Positions 16,766 to 25,738 of a stretch of 64,000 nucleotides of DNA are shown here, in pieces. Under the pieces are notes generated by a model. The model was not told where the DNA came from. It did no database searches and worked only from the letters and a program-made list of their open reading frames with translations. A program made the translations under genes and the position numbers. The stretch comes from CBDCMJ01 sp965218875 (GTDB taxonomy: Bacteria; Chloroflexota; Dehalococcoidia; Lucifugimonadales; UBA3495), in contig OZ244707.1 in assembly GCA_965218875.1 (NCBI GenBank), forward strand, positions 2,790,001-2,854,000. The letters are read 5' to 3'. The first letter of the stretch is position 1. Each line of letters starts with the position of its first letter.

Positions 16766-18058
16766 ATGCCAAACCGCACGCCGCAGGAGCAGCGCCTCCT
16801 GGAGAAGGCGGGACAGTTCCTGCCCGGGGGCAGCAACGGAAACCTGACGGTCCGCCAGGACCTGAGCTTCCTGGTGCGAGAGGGGCGAGGCTCCCGCATC
16901 TGGGACGTGAGCGACAACGAGTACGTCGACTGGCTGATGGGTTCCGGCCCCATGGTCCTGGGCCACGCTCACCCCGCGGTCGTGGAGGCCGTAACGTCAG
17001 CCGCCGGCCAGGGCAGCACTTTCTTCGCCAACAACGAGAGGGCGGTGCTCCTAGCCGAGGAACTGGTCAACGCCATGCCCTGCGCCGAGAAGGTCCGCTT
17101 TACCACCAGCGGCACCGACGCCTGCTTCCAAGCGATGAGAGCGGCCCGGTCCTACCGCCGGCGGGACAAGGTGCTGAAGTTCGAGGGCGGATTTCACGGC
17201 ACCAGCGACTACGCCCTCATGAGCTTCACACCCACGGCCACCGAAGAGTTTCCCCAAGCCGTGCCCAGCAACGCGGGGATACCCAAGGCCATCCAGGACC
17301 TGATGCTGGTGGCCCCCTTCAACGATCTGACCACCACCTCGGCCATAGTGGAGGCCCACCACGACGAGTTGGCCGCGGTGATCGTGGAGCCGCTGCAGCG
17401 GGTGCTGGCCCCCCAGCCCGGCTTCCTGCAGGGCCTGAGAGACCTGACCCTTCGCTACGGCATCCCGCTGATTTTCGACGAGGTGGTCACGGGCTTCCGG
17501 CTGGCCTACGGCGGCGCCCAGGAATTCTATGGGGTTATTCCCGACCTATGCGCGGTGGGCAAGATCATGGGCGGCGGTTATCCCCTGGCGGCGGTCATGG
17601 GGCGCGAGGACATACTTTCGGTGTACGACCAGGACGCGGCCTCCCCGGACGACTACGTGAGCCAGACCGGCACCCTGAACGGCAACCCCATCGCCTGCGC
17701 CGCGGGCCTGGCCACCCTGGCCGAGTTGCGCAAAGAGGGGGCCTACGACCGCCTGCGGGAGACCGGCAGCCGCTTGAGGACCAGCCTGGTGGATATCTGC
17801 GGCCAACACGGGATCGCGGTCCAGATGTGCGGCGAGGACGCCATCTTCGACGTGTACTTCGTGGACCACCCGGTGCAGGACTACCGGGATACTCTTTCGG
17901 CGGACGGACAGATGATGGGCCGGTTCAACGCCGGCTTGCTGGAACTGGGGGTCTTGAAGGGCGCCCAGAAGTTCTACCCGTCCCTGGCGCACACCGAGGA
18001 AGACGTGCAGAAGACCATCGACGCCTTCCACCGGGTCGTGCCGGCGCTGCGAGGGTAG
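16766..18058 (+). CDS. Class III PLP-dependent aminotransferase, glutamate-1-semialdehyde aminomutase-like
   Basis: A 430-residue fold-type I PLP enzyme. Signature features are FLPGGSNGNLTVR at the N-terminus (the GSA-aminomutase-like opening), GHAHPAVVEAV, the cofactor region TTSGTDACFQAMRAARSYRRRDKVLKFEGGFHG, FDEVVTGFRLAYGG with the PLP-pyridine Asp, and the Schiff-base Lys in CAVGKIMGGGYPLAAVMG. The family includes HemL, but many members in heterotrophic Chloroflexota act on other amino acids. With no haem genes nearby I do not name it hemL. It follows mdh by 42 bases with a GAGGAGG-like site (CTGAGGAGGCTCGCC) and may be co-transcribed. Confidence 0.82.
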   Translation: MPNRTPQEQRLLEKAGQFLPGGSNGNLTVRQDLSFLVREGRGSRIWDVSDNEYVDWLMGSGPMVLGHAHPAVVEAVTSAAGQGSTFFANNERAVLLAEELVNAMPCAEKVRFTTSGTDACFQAMRAARSYRRRDKVLKFEGGFHGTSDYALMSFTPTATEEFPQAVPSNAGIPKAIQDLMLVAPFNDLTTTSAIVEAHHDELAAVIVEPLQRVLAPQPGFLQGLRDLTLRYGIPLIFDEVVTGFRLAYGGAQEFYGVIPDLCAVGKIMGGGYPLAAVMGREDILSVYDQDAASPDDYVSQTGTLNGNPIACAAGLATLAELRKEGAYDRLRETGSRLRTSLVDICGQHGIAVQMCGEDAIFDVYFVDHPVQDYRDTLSADGQMMGRFNAGLLELGVLKGAQKFYPSLAHTEEDVQKTIDAFHRVVPALRG

Positions 18059-18210
18059 ATAGCCGGGGTACCGGTGACGCTTGCGGCGGTGGAGACAGCT
18101 AGCTGAAGAGGCCCTGGCTGTCGGACGCCGGTATGATGTGACGCCAGCGGCCAGGCTCTGCCGGGCTGGGACTGGCGGCGTATGAGGAAACGGGTATGCT
18201 ATTAGCCCGG

Positions 18211-18963
18211 TTAGTCAGACCTGAAAGGCTCGTTGATCAGCACCAACTCGGTAAGGCAGGCGTGTTCGCAGCCGAAGGCCTCGCCCGCCTGACGAGCGTG
18301 GCGGGTCAAGAACTCGAAAGAGGAATCTCCTCCGTCGTGCAGGTTTTCCAGGTAAACCCGGTGCTCGCGCAGGGACGCCAACCCCATCTCCCAGTAGCCT
18401 GAAACGTCCACGCCGTGAGTGGGGCTAGAGGCGCCGAAGACAACCACGAAACGAACCCCGTTCCAAGGCTCATACCCCTCGTCGAGCAATTCGGGGAAGA
18501 CCCAGCGGTTGCCGGCGTCCCGGGCCGCGTCAAACACCGCCAAGGCTGCCCAGCGGTGATCAGCCATGTTGAGGTGGCCGCTGGGAAACTGCAGATGGTG
18601 ACTGAGGGTCAGTAGAACCTCGGGTCGGCGGCGGCGGATCACGCGGCTCAAGTCACGCCGGAGGGGCAGACCGTACTCGATCATTCCGTCGGCGTGGTCC
18701 AGGAACTCCACAGCGTCGACCCCTACAACCCGCGCGCTATTGACCTCTTCTTGGGCCCGCAAGGGTCCGGTTTCAGAGGGGCGCATACTGTCTATTCCGG
18801 CCTCTCCCCTGGTTATCATGACGTAGGATACCTGCTTGCCCTGGGCTATCCACTTGGCCACGGCGCTGGAGGCCCCGTATTCCAGATCGTCGGGGTGGGC
18901 CGCAATGGCCAAGGCTCTGTGCCACTTTTCCGGTATTGGGGCCAGTGATGCGAATTGTTGCAC
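18211..18963 (-). CDS. PIG-L family deacetylase
   Basis: A 250-residue zinc-dependent N-deacetylase of the PIG-L/LmbE superfamily. The metal-binding AHPDD motif is clear (IAAHPDDLEYG near residues 20-31), and the third zinc ligand region is HLQFPSGHLNMADHR. Family members deacetylate GlcNAc-type conjugates, as in mycothiol and bacillithiol synthesis and GPI anchors; the substrate here cannot be told from sequence. The start MQQFASLAPIPEKWHRALAI is plausible. It is convergent with the aminotransferase and followed, further downstream on the opposite side, by an MNT-HEPN gene. Confidence 0.88.
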   Translation of the reverse strand: MQQFASLAPIPEKWHRALAIAAHPDDLEYGASSAVAKWIAQGKQVSYVMITRGEAGIDSMRPSETGPLRAQEEVNSARVVGVDAVEFLDHADGMIEYGLPLRRDLSRVIRRRRPEVLLTLSHHLQFPSGHLNMADHRWAALAVFDAARDAGNRWVFPELLDEGYEPWNGVRFVVVFGASSPTHGVDVSGYWEMGLASLREHRVYLENLHDGGDSSFEFLTRHARQAGEAFGCEHACLTELVLINEPFRSD

Positions 18964-19081
18964 GATTTCTCCTGGCTAACGGCAAGGCGCCGCCCCAGGG
19001 CGGCAACCGTTGCGGTGCGTGGGCGGACATCCCAACGCCTCCCGCGTTACTCTATGACTAGGCAGATGCTCGACTCCGGTC

Positions 19082-19966
19082 TTATTCCCAGGGCCTGCTT
19101 CCTTCCGTCCACAGGTCCGACGTTGTGGTCCCGCTGATGGTGTGGATTCTGTCCATAATAGCGGCGAGGGCGGCGTTTATGGCGTTGCGCAGTTCCAAAC
19201 GTTGGTCTTGGGTCATACGGTGAAAAGTCCTGCCGTACCGGTACGTTACGGCGTATTTGGTGAGCCAATCGGCCTCTTCACCGGGGCGGTCCGGGTCTTG
19301 GTACTGAATGCAGGCGAACAGATTGGTCACGACCCGGTGGAGTTCACCCGACTCTGGGTTGGACCAATCCTCAATGCCCTCTATGTCTTTCCAGAGGCCG
19401 GTGAGTTCGTGGCTGAAGGTCCTAGCGTCGTTGCAGGCGGAGAGCCAGCCCTTGAGCGTGTTTTCCACGGCCTGCTGAGCAATGAAGCCCAATAGCCTCT
19501 GGTTCCAGTGGTTCTCATCAACCATCTGGTTGAATTGGTGCAGAAACTCTTCGACGTTTTCCAGCCGCTGCTTCGTCTCCGGCCAATGGGTGGGATAGGA
19601 ATCCTGGTAGCCTGAAGAGTAGTCCAGGTCTTCTCCATTCATCACCACTCCGTACCTGGCGGCCTGGCCGGCTATGTGCTGGTTGGCCCTGCGGCAACGG
19701 TCGAACTCCTCCCTGGTCGTGCTGAAAACATCCACGGCCAGTTTCGGCGGGTTTGCTCTCAGGTAGGCGTAGGCGGTGTTTCGCGCCCTGATTTCGGCCC
19801 CAACAGGGTTTTCCTCGTCCGTTATTATCAGCAGGTCAACGTCCGAGTTTTGCCGGTGCCTGTTTCGCGCCCTGGACCCAAAAAGAACAACCGTTGCCGG
19901 CGCCACTGCTTCCTGGACGGCGCGGGCAACGTTCAGTGCGTGCTGGTCAGGAGCTTCGACTTTCAT
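19082..19966 (-). CDS. MNT nucleotidyltransferase-HEPN fusion protein
   Basis: A 294-residue protein with two modules. Residues about 8-105 are a minimal nucleotidyltransferase: VVLFGSRARNRHRQNSDVDLLII contains the GS-x(9-11)-D-x-D catalytic motif, and KLAVDVFS supplies the third Asp. Residues about 125-285 are an all-helical HEPN-like domain with FIAQQAVENTLKGWL and ARTFSHELTGLW. MNT and HEPN usually occur as separate antitoxin and toxin genes; single-chain fusions of this order are also known and can act as self-contained regulators or nucleotide transferases. The ATG at 19966 follows GAGGGCGAGAG; a TTG at 19987 would add seven Arg-rich residues. Confidence 0.78.
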   Translation of the reverse strand: MKVEAPDQHALNVARAVQEAVAPATVVLFGSRARNRHRQNSDVDLLIITDEENPVGAEIRARNTAYAYLRANPPKLAVDVFSTTREEFDRCRRANQHIAGQAARYGVVMNGEDLDYSSGYQDSYPTHWPETKQRLENVEEFLHQFNQMVDENHWNQRLLGFIAQQAVENTLKGWLSACNDARTFSHELTGLWKDIEGIEDWSNPESGELHRVVTNLFACIQYQDPDRPGEEADWLTKYAVTYRYGRTFHRMTQDQRLELRNAINAALAAIMDRIHTISGTTTSDLWTEGSRPWE

Positions 19967-20084
19967 CTCTCGCCCTCGCCGCCGCAACCCATGTTCTATG
20001 AGAAAGAGGCCGGAAGCCCCCGGTGAACAGTGTACCAGAAGGGGAGCGGTGAAGCGGAGCGGGCGTTGAGCCGGCCCGGTCCTT

Positions 20085-20966
20085 TCAGGCAGGGGCGCCC
20101 AGCTTGGTCACCAGGGGACGGGTGTTGACGATGTGGCGGCGCAGGCCGAGGTCCTGAGGACTTATCCCCATGGCCAGCCCGATGGCCTGGGGCATGTGGA
20201 GAATGGGAAGGTCTATGGACCTCCCGGCTTGGCCGGCAGCCTTGGGTTGAAAGCTGTCCAGGTTCAGGTGGCACAAGGGGCAGGGAGTAATCATGGCGTC
20301 GGCTCCCAGGTCCTTGGCCTCAGCGGTGTGGTTGGCGACCATGGCAAGAGAGTTGCGTTCGTTGATGGTCAGTATGGGGAAGCCGCAGCAGCGGGTCTTC
20401 CCGGAAAAGTCCACCACGGTGGCGCCCAGTATCTCGATGAGCCGCTCCAAGGCATCCTGCCGTTCCGGGTGCTTGTCCATGTCCAACGCATCGGTCGGGC
20501 GCACGATGTAGCAGCCGTAGAACGGGGCCAGACGCACCCCGTGCAGGGGGCGGGTGATGTGTTCAGTAAGCCGGTCCAGGCCGTAGTCCTCGACCAGCAC
20601 CCATAGCAGGTGCTTGGGCCGGGCTTCCCCGTTATACTCCAGCCCCTCGTCGGCCAGGAAGGAGTTGATCCTAGCCCGGTAGGCGGGGTCCCGAAGGCGC
20701 AGGTCGGCCTGGCTCATCACGCCCTGGCAGGTGCTGCAGATGGTGAGAATGGGCAGGCCCAAGACCTCCGCCTTGGCGAAGTTGCGGGCGTTGAGGGTGT
20801 CGCCCAGCAACTGGTTCTTCTCCTGCAGCACTCCGGCGCCCGTGCAGGACACGCCCTGCATTTCCCACAGGTTGATGCGCAGCCGCTCGCAAATCAGCTT
20901 GGCGGCCGGATACAGTTCCGGGCAGCCGCCCCGGGACACACAGCCTGGATAGAAAGCGTAATTCAA
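20085..20966 (-). CDS. HdrB-like CCG-domain subunit of succinate dehydrogenase (SdhE type)
   Basis: A 293-residue protein with two cysteine-rich CCG domains, as in heterodisulfide reductase HdrB and the SdhE/SdhC-like subunit of non-classical succinate dehydrogenases. Domain 1 has YPGCVSRGGC, then SCTGAG where the canonical CC pair reads SC, then CSTCQG. Domain 2 is intact: YGCYIVRP, RCCGFP, CPLCHLN. It lies 74 bases after sdhB in an sdhA-sdhB-HdrB order, and no haem b membrane anchor genes are nearby. I infer that it replaces the cytochrome b anchor and passes electrons between SdhB and the quinone pool or a thiol. The exact acceptor is unknown. Confidence 0.85.
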   Translation of the reverse strand: MNYAFYPGCVSRGGCPELYPAAKLICERLRINLWEMQGVSCTGAGVLQEKNQLLGDTLNARNFAKAEVLGLPILTICSTCQGVMSQADLRLRDPAYRARINSFLADEGLEYNGEARPKHLLWVLVEDYGLDRLTEHITRPLHGVRLAPFYGCYIVRPTDALDMDKHPERQDALERLIEILGATVVDFSGKTRCCGFPILTINERNSLAMVANHTAEAKDLGADAMITPCPLCHLNLDSFQPKAAGQAGRSIDLPILHMPQAIGLAMGISPQDLGLRRHIVNTRPLVTKLGAPA

Positions 20967-21039
20967 CGCCCGCCTCCGTTTGAGTCAACGCCGATGCCCG
21001 GGACCGTGGGGGCCCCCGGACCGGTCAGCGGCGTTGGAG

Positions 21040-22008
21040 TTAACTCTCTGAGTCCTCCACCCGCTCGAAGAGCTTCCGAACGTTCTCCACCCCTTCGATG
21101 TTCTTGTGGATGATCGGGGGCATCTTCCCGTGGGTCAGCGCCTGGAAGGCCGCCGGAACGTAGCTCAGCAGGGCCGGAAGGTTGGAGAGACCGACGGACT
21201 TGGGCGCCAGTTGAAGCTCGTCCAGCCAGCCGCTGTGTTCCACCGACTCGCTGAAGGCCTCGGTGTGCCGGGCGCCGTTGGTGTCGTGGAATCCGGCGGA
21301 AATCGCCTGGTCCCGCAACGCCATGATGCGGTCCATGGGCGCTACTCCCTTGGGGCAGGCCTGGACGCACTCCAGGCAACGGGTGCAGTCCCACATCCCC
21401 GAAGGCTGGTTCAGCCTTTCCAACCTCTCCCGGGAAACGCCGTTCTCGTCGCCGTCCCGCGGGTCGGCGGTGAACCGGTAGGCCTTGGCCAGGGCCGCGG
21501 GCCCCAGGAACGACGGGTCGACCTCCATCACGGTGCAGTCCGACACGCAGGCGCCGCACATGATGCACGCGGTGACGCCGGACAGGTGCAGCATCGACTC
21601 GTTGGATGCGATGTACTCCCCCTCGGGTTCCTCGCCCTGGGGCTGAAGGTAGGGCTCCACCTCCATGATCTTGTCCCAAAATAGGCCGAAGTCGACCACC
21701 AAGTCTTTCACCACGTCCATCACGCCGGCCGGTTCTACCACGATGGCGCCCTCGCCGTTCACGGCGCCGGCGGCCTGGGTCTTGCAGGCCAGGGCGCTGT
21801 GGCCGTTGATCTTCATGGCGCAGGACCCGCATATGGAACTGCGACAGGAGCAGCGCAACGTGAGGCTGCCGTCCACGTCCTCCCGGACCTTGATCAAAGC
21901 GTCCAGGACCGTGGCGTTGTCCTCCACCGAGACGGAGAATTCCTCCCAGTAGGGCTCGGGATTGTAGGCCTCGGGATCGTAACGCCGAATTCGGAGTGTA
22001 ACGTCCAT
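21040..22008 (-). CDS. sdhB: Succinate dehydrogenase / fumarate reductase iron-sulfur subunit
   Basis: Carries electrons from the FAD subunit through three clusters. Residues about 1-110 are a plant-type ferredoxin domain with CSCRSSICGSCAMKING for the [2Fe-2S] cluster. Residues about 150-240 have the ferredoxin-like motifs CIMCGACVSDC and CTRCLECVQACPKG for the other clusters. At 322 residues it is longer than the E. coli protein (238), with a C-terminal extension like those of SdhABE-type complexes. Its ATG lies two bases after the sdhA stop, so translation is probably coupled. The HdrB-like subunit is next downstream. Confidence 0.93.
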   Translation of the reverse strand: MDVTLRIRRYDPEAYNPEPYWEEFSVSVEDNATVLDALIKVREDVDGSLTLRCSCRSSICGSCAMKINGHSALACKTQAAGAVNGEGAIVVEPAGVMDVVKDLVVDFGLFWDKIMEVEPYLQPQGEEPEGEYIASNESMLHLSGVTACIMCGACVSDCTVMEVDPSFLGPAALAKAYRFTADPRDGDENGVSRERLERLNQPSGMWDCTRCLECVQACPKGVAPMDRIMALRDQAISAGFHDTNGARHTEAFSESVEHSGWLDELQLAPKSVGLSNLPALLSYVPAAFQALTHGKMPPIIHKNIEGVENVRKLFERVEDSES

Positions 22009-22010
22009 GG

Positions 22011-23690
22011 TCAGTATTTCCTCTCTTCAGGGGTCCACTTGGTGATGGATACGGGCAGGTAGGAAATTTCCGGCCCCTGCTCGCCCTGGGCGACCACCAC
22101 GTGCTTCATCCAATTCTCGTCGTCCCGTTGGGAGTAGTCGGTCCGGGCCTGGGCGCCCCTGCTGTCCTTGCGGTCCAGGGCGCTCACGGCGATGGTGTGG
22201 GAGCAGTCCAGCATGAACCCCAGCTCCAGGGCAAACACCAGGTCGGTGTTGAACACCTTGCCCTTGTTGTCTATGGGCACGACGGCGTAGCGGTCCCTCA
22301 GGTCCGCCAGGTCTCTAAGAGTCTGCTCCATCCCCTCCTGGCGCCGGAACACCGCCAAGTTCTCGTTCATAGACTCACCCAAGGCCAGGCGAATGGAGGC
22401 AACCCGGTCACCGTTCTTGGGGCGGTCCAGCATGCCCTGGATCCGTTCCTTCTCGTCCTTCACCACGGCGTCAACGTCGAACTCGACGTACTCCGAGTCC
22501 CGCGCCCTGGCCGCGGCGTCGTTGCCCGACCGTTCCCCGAAGACAATGGTGTCCAGCAGCGAGTTGGCGCCCAGACGGTTGCCCCCGTGGACGCTGACGC
22601 AAGCGCACTCGCCGGCGGCGTAGACGCCGGGCAGGTTGGTCTGTCCGTCGACGTCGGTCTTGATGCCGCCCATTATGTAATGCATCCCGGGCCTGATGGG
22701 TATGGGGTCAGTCGCCATGTCCACACCTATCAGGTCGACGCCTATCTCCCGGATCTGGCTGAGCTTCTCGGTTATCAAAGCCTCACCCAGGTGCCGGCAG
22801 TCCAGGAGAACGCAGCCGTTGACCCCGTTGCCCGCGTTGATCTCCGTCTGCTCCGCCCGGGACACCACGTCGCGGGAAGCCAATTCCATCATGTTGGGAG
22901 CGTACTTCTCCATGAACCTGTCGCCGTTGCGGTCCAGCAGATAGGCTCCCTCGCCGCGGGCGGCCTCGGAGATCAGCACGCCGCTGCCGGCCAGGGTGGT
23001 GGGGTGATACTGTACCATCTCCATGTCCATCAGCCGCGCGCCGGCGTTGTAGGCCAGGGCCATGCCGTCGCCGGTGACTATCAAGGCGTTGGTGCTGGGC
23101 TCGAAAGCCCTTCCCAGGCCGCCGGTGCAGAAAATGATAGTCTTGGCCCGGATGGCGTAGACCTGCCCGGTCCTGAGCTCCAGCGCCGTCACCCCGCAGA
23201 CCTGGCCGTCCTCGCTAATCAGGCCGGTCACGAACCACTCTTCGTAGCTGCGGACTCCCGCCTTGATCAGTTGCTCGAACATCACGTGGAGCATGGCCTG
23301 GCCGGTGAAGTCCCCAACGAAGAAGGTCCTGGCCCGCCTCTGGCCGCCGAAGGCCCTGGTGCCCAGCTTGCCCTCGTCGTCGCGGTTAAATGTGACCCCC
23401 ATGTGCTCCATGTCGATCAGCGAGCGGCCGGCGGAGCGGCACATGACCTCTATGGCGTCCTGATCGCCCAAGAAATCACTGCCCTTCACCGTGTCGTAGG
23501 CGTGCTCTTCCCAGTCGTCTCCCCGGTCGGTAAGGGCGGCGTTGATCCCGCCCTGAGCGGCGTTGGAGTGGCTGCGCACGGGATGCACTTTGCTAATGAT
23601 GGCGGCATTGGCGCCGTTAGTCTTGGCGGCTATGGCCGCCCGCATACCCGCCAATCCGGCTCCAATGACCAGGACGTCATGCTCCAGCAT
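22011..23690 (-). CDS. sdhA: Succinate dehydrogenase / fumarate reductase flavoprotein subunit
   Basis: Contains the covalent FAD and the dicarboxylate site that oxidises succinate to fumarate. The 559-residue protein opens with the FAD-binding fingerprint VIGAGLAGMRAAIAA. The SNAAQGGINAAL segment includes the flavin region, and HPVRSHSNAAQGG holds the His expected to bind FAD covalently. The active-site segments are MVQYHPTTLAGSG, SEAARGEGAYL and the HGGNRLGANSLLDTIVFG signature. It is first in the sdhA-sdhB-HdrB-like operon. A candidate promoter lies at 23850-23878. With the nuo cluster and the TCA dehydrogenases it points to a respiring cell. Confidence 0.95.
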   Translation of the reverse strand: MLEHDVLVIGAGLAGMRAAIAAKTNGANAAIISKVHPVRSHSNAAQGGINAALTDRGDDWEEHAYDTVKGSDFLGDQDAIEVMCRSAGRSLIDMEHMGVTFNRDDEGKLGTRAFGGQRRARTFFVGDFTGQAMLHVMFEQLIKAGVRSYEEWFVTGLISEDGQVCGVTALELRTGQVYAIRAKTIIFCTGGLGRAFEPSTNALIVTGDGMALAYNAGARLMDMEMVQYHPTTLAGSGVLISEAARGEGAYLLDRNGDRFMEKYAPNMMELASRDVVSRAEQTEINAGNGVNGCVLLDCRHLGEALITEKLSQIREIGVDLIGVDMATDPIPIRPGMHYIMGGIKTDVDGQTNLPGVYAAGECACVSVHGGNRLGANSLLDTIVFGERSGNDAAARARDSEYVEFDVDAVVKDEKERIQGMLDRPKNGDRVASIRLALGESMNENLAVFRRQEGMEQTLRDLADLRDRYAVVPIDNKGKVFNTDLVFALELGFMLDCSHTIAVSALDRKDSRGAQARTDYSQRDDENWMKHVVVAQGEQGPEISYLPVSITKWTPEERKY

Positions 23691-23849
23691 GGGGGTTTAA
23701 TCCTCCCCTTCTTGTCTTGGCGCGACGGGAACAGGCGCCGATACGCGGACCGGTTGCCGGGGAGGGCCCAGTAGCCCTCCATCCGATAGACCGGCCGATG
23801 GGCCGGGAAACTGCGCCGGCCGGGCTGGTCCGCTGCAAACGCCAACAAT

Positions 23850-23878
23850 ATATCAAATAGAGCGAGTTCATTCTACAA
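23850..23878 (-). promoter_or_regulatory. Candidate promoter of the sdh operon
   Basis: Read on the minus strand, TTGTAG (-35) is followed after 17 bases by TGATAT (-10), about 160 bases upstream of sdhA. The boxes are imperfect but correctly spaced, in an AT-rich pocket of otherwise GC-rich DNA. Confidence 0.35.
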
Positions 23879-24004
23879 AACGACGGCTACAAACGGCGGG
23901 GTCCTGGCAGGGTCATTCGATTATCGATGCGGCGGGCCATAGTCATTCCTAACCCTCCCCCCTTGTCATTCCTGACCTCACACTGTCATTCCTGGCCCTC
24001 CCCC

Positions 24005-24125
24005 CTGTCATTCCGAGCGCGCCGAGGAATCCAAAGCTTCCCCTAAAGGGCAGTCCGGGCACCCGTGGCCAGTCTGTGGGCAAGGAGTTTAGATTCCTCG
24101 TCGCTGCGCTCCAGCGGAATGGCAG
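24005..24125. repeat. REP/MITE-like inverted repeat element, copy 4
   Basis: The left arm CTGTCATTCCGAGCGCGCCG runs on to ATCCAAA; the right arm begins TTTAGATTCCTCG and ends GCGGAATGGCAG. They are imperfect reverse complements around a roughly 50-base centre. Two further TGTCATTCC half-sites lie just upstream. Confidence 0.75.
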
Positions 24126-24146
24126 GATGGGGCGTAAGGCGGTCAT

Positions 24147-24692
24147 TCAGCCTCCGTTCCAGGCCTGAATCGCCAGCAGCAGAGAGGCTATGCTCTTGGC
24201 GTCCTGGATCTCGCCGCTGTGGATCAAGTCCGGGACTTGGCCCAGCGGGACCGGGGCCACGGAAATGTTCTCATCCTCGTCGGCTTCCCGGCTGGACCGG
24301 GTCAACTCGGTGGCCAGGTAGGAGTACATATACTCCGTGCACCATCCTGGGGCCACCCAGAACCCGCACAGAAGCCGCAGCCGCCCGGCGGTGTGGCCGA
24401 TCTCTTCCTGCAGTTCCCGGAGAGCGGCTTCTTCCGGGTCCTCACCCTCCTCTATGCCTCCGGCCACCACCTCCAGCAGCGCACTCTCGGTGGGCTTGCG
24501 GTACTGGCGGACCATCAGCACGTTTCCCTGGCCGTCCACGGGGACGGCGCAAACCGAGTGGGAGTGTTCAGCGATCTCCCGGACCGCCACCACCCCCCGG
24601 GGCATCTGCACCGTATCCACCCTGAGGTTTAGGATCCTGCCCTCGAACACCCTTTCACTCTTTATGGTGGGTTCCTGCTGAGGATCTTGCAT
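24147..24692 (-). CDS. Nudix hydrolase, ADP-ribose pyrophosphatase-like
   Basis: Hydrolyses a nucleoside diphosphate linked to another moiety; the ADP-ribose pyrophosphatase subgroup is the best fit. The 181-residue protein has the complete Nudix box G-x5-E-x7-REUxEExGU at about residues 85-107 (GGIEEGEDPEEAALRELQEE followed by IG). The preceding VLMVRQYRKPTESALLEVVAGG is typical of the ADP-ribose clade. The ATG at 24692 is preceded by AAGGAGG; the GTG at 24710 in frame would place that site inside the gene. It is 14 bases downstream of nadK, so the two are probably co-transcribed, which links it to NAD metabolism. Confidence 0.9.
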   Translation of the reverse strand: MQDPQQEPTIKSERVFEGRILNLRVDTVQMPRGVVAVREIAEHSHSVCAVPVDGQGNVLMVRQYRKPTESALLEVVAGGIEEGEDPEEAALRELQEEIGHTAGRLRLLCGFWVAPGWCTEYMYSYLATELTRSSREADEDENISVAPVPLGQVPDLIHSGEIQDAKSIASLLLAIQAWNGG

Positions 24693-24706
24693 TGGCCTCC
24701 TTCCCT

Positions 24707-25576
24707 TCACTGGCCCCGAACGCTAAAGCCGAGCCTTCGAGTTAGCGTGGCGTAGAATTGACCGGGAGGGTTGGCCCGCAGGAACCGAGCCTGGTGCGGG
24801 CTCCGCTTGAGCACTACCCGGTCGCCGGGCTCCAGGGGATAGTCCACGTAGCCGTCGACGCTCAGAATAGCCTCCTGGTATCCTTCCAGGTCGAGGATAA
24901 CCTCGGCGGTGGACAGCAGGACCAGGCCCGGGGTCAGGCCCATGTGGGCCGCCACTGTTTTCAATACCAACGAATCGGACGTGGGGTCCAGTATCGGCCC
25001 CCCGACCGCCAGATTGTAGCCGGTGCTGCCGGTGGCGGTGGAGAGAATCACCGCATCGGCCCGAAAGGTGGTCAGTTGGGCGCCGTCGACGTAGCCGGTG
25101 ACGATGACCACCCTGGAGACCGCGCCCCGGGCCAGCACCACGTCGTTGAGGGCGTGATAGGGGCCGTCTTCCGTGTGGTCCCCTCCGGCGCTGCCCTTGA
25201 TGATGGTGGCCTGAAGCATGGTCCGCTCTTCCACGCGGCACTCGCCGTCCAGGTACGCAGGAATCTGCTCCAGGGCTTCGTGGACCTGCAACTCGGTCAT
25301 GAAGCCCAAGCGGCCCATGTTTATCCCCACCAAGGGAATGCCCCCGGGCGCCGTCACCTGGGCAGCCCGCAGCATGGTTCCGTCCCCCCCGACGGTAATC
25401 ACCAACGCGGTATTGTCGACACGCTCCCGGAGAGTCTCCAGATTCTCGGCCGGGGAAATCCAACTGCCCTCCGGCAAGGGCACTTGGTGCAAGATAGCCG
25501 TGCCCAAGTCCAGCGCCTCGGGAATGCGTGCGTTGTATATGATTCCGACGGTCTTCATCGCGGGAGTGAAGGGCAT
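24707..25576 (-). CDS. nadK: NAD kinase
   Basis: Phosphorylates NAD to NADP. The 289-residue protein has the catalytic GGDGTML motif near residues 63-69, the following GIPLVGINMGRLGFMTE, the ALNDVVLARG segment with the NE/D-like substrate motif, and the glycine-rich TATGSTGYNLAVGGPI loop that binds the nicotinamide ribose. Two in-frame ATGs (25576 and 25558) are both possible starts; neither has a strong ribosome-binding site. It is upstream of, and close to, the Nudix gene. NADPH from the monomeric IDH is a plausible physiological partner. Confidence 0.94.
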   Translation of the reverse strand: MPFTPAMKTVGIIYNARIPEALDLGTAILHQVPLPEGSWISPAENLETLRERVDNTALVITVGGDGTMLRAAQVTAPGGIPLVGINMGRLGFMTELQVHEALEQIPAYLDGECRVEERTMLQATIIKGSAGGDHTEDGPYHALNDVVLARGAVSRVVIVTGYVDGAQLTTFRADAVILSTATGSTGYNLAVGGPILDPTSDSLVLKTVAAHMGLTPGLVLLSTAEVILDLEGYQEAILSVDGYVDYPLEPGDRVVLKRSPHQARFLRANPPGQFYATLTRRLGFSVRGQ

Positions 25577-25738
25577 TCAGCGGCCAGTGGATAGCTTCGA
25601 ACGGGCGGCGCCAGTCTAGCACCGCCCTCAAATTAGTGTCAATGACGCTCACGCCTCAGCGGGCGGCCTCGGGCCCGGCGCGGCGCCTTCAACAGCCGTA
25701 GGGGAAGGGCCAGGAAAAGGCCGGCGCGCAAAGCCCTT

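Larger units (their letters stand above)
23691..24146. other. Intergenic region between sdhA and the Nudix gene
   Basis: 456 bases with no gene. It contains the likely sdh promoter, three direct copies of TGTCATTCC (about 23965, 23984 and 24006) and a REP-like inverted repeat (24005-24125). Confidence 0.5.

Noticed and set aside
22101..23774. 557-codon ORF antisense to sdhA
   Set aside because: It mirrors a clearly real gene in GC-rich DNA, where long antisense frames are expected, and has no family features. The same applies to 3884-5044 (antisense to ribBA), 10738-11982 (antisense to the DUF255 gene) and 59268-60182 (antisense to PAC2).
24723..25652. 309-codon minus-strand ORF overlapping nadK in another frame
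   Set aside because: nadK holds all kinase motifs in its own frame; the alternative frame is Arg/Gly/Pro-rich shadow.
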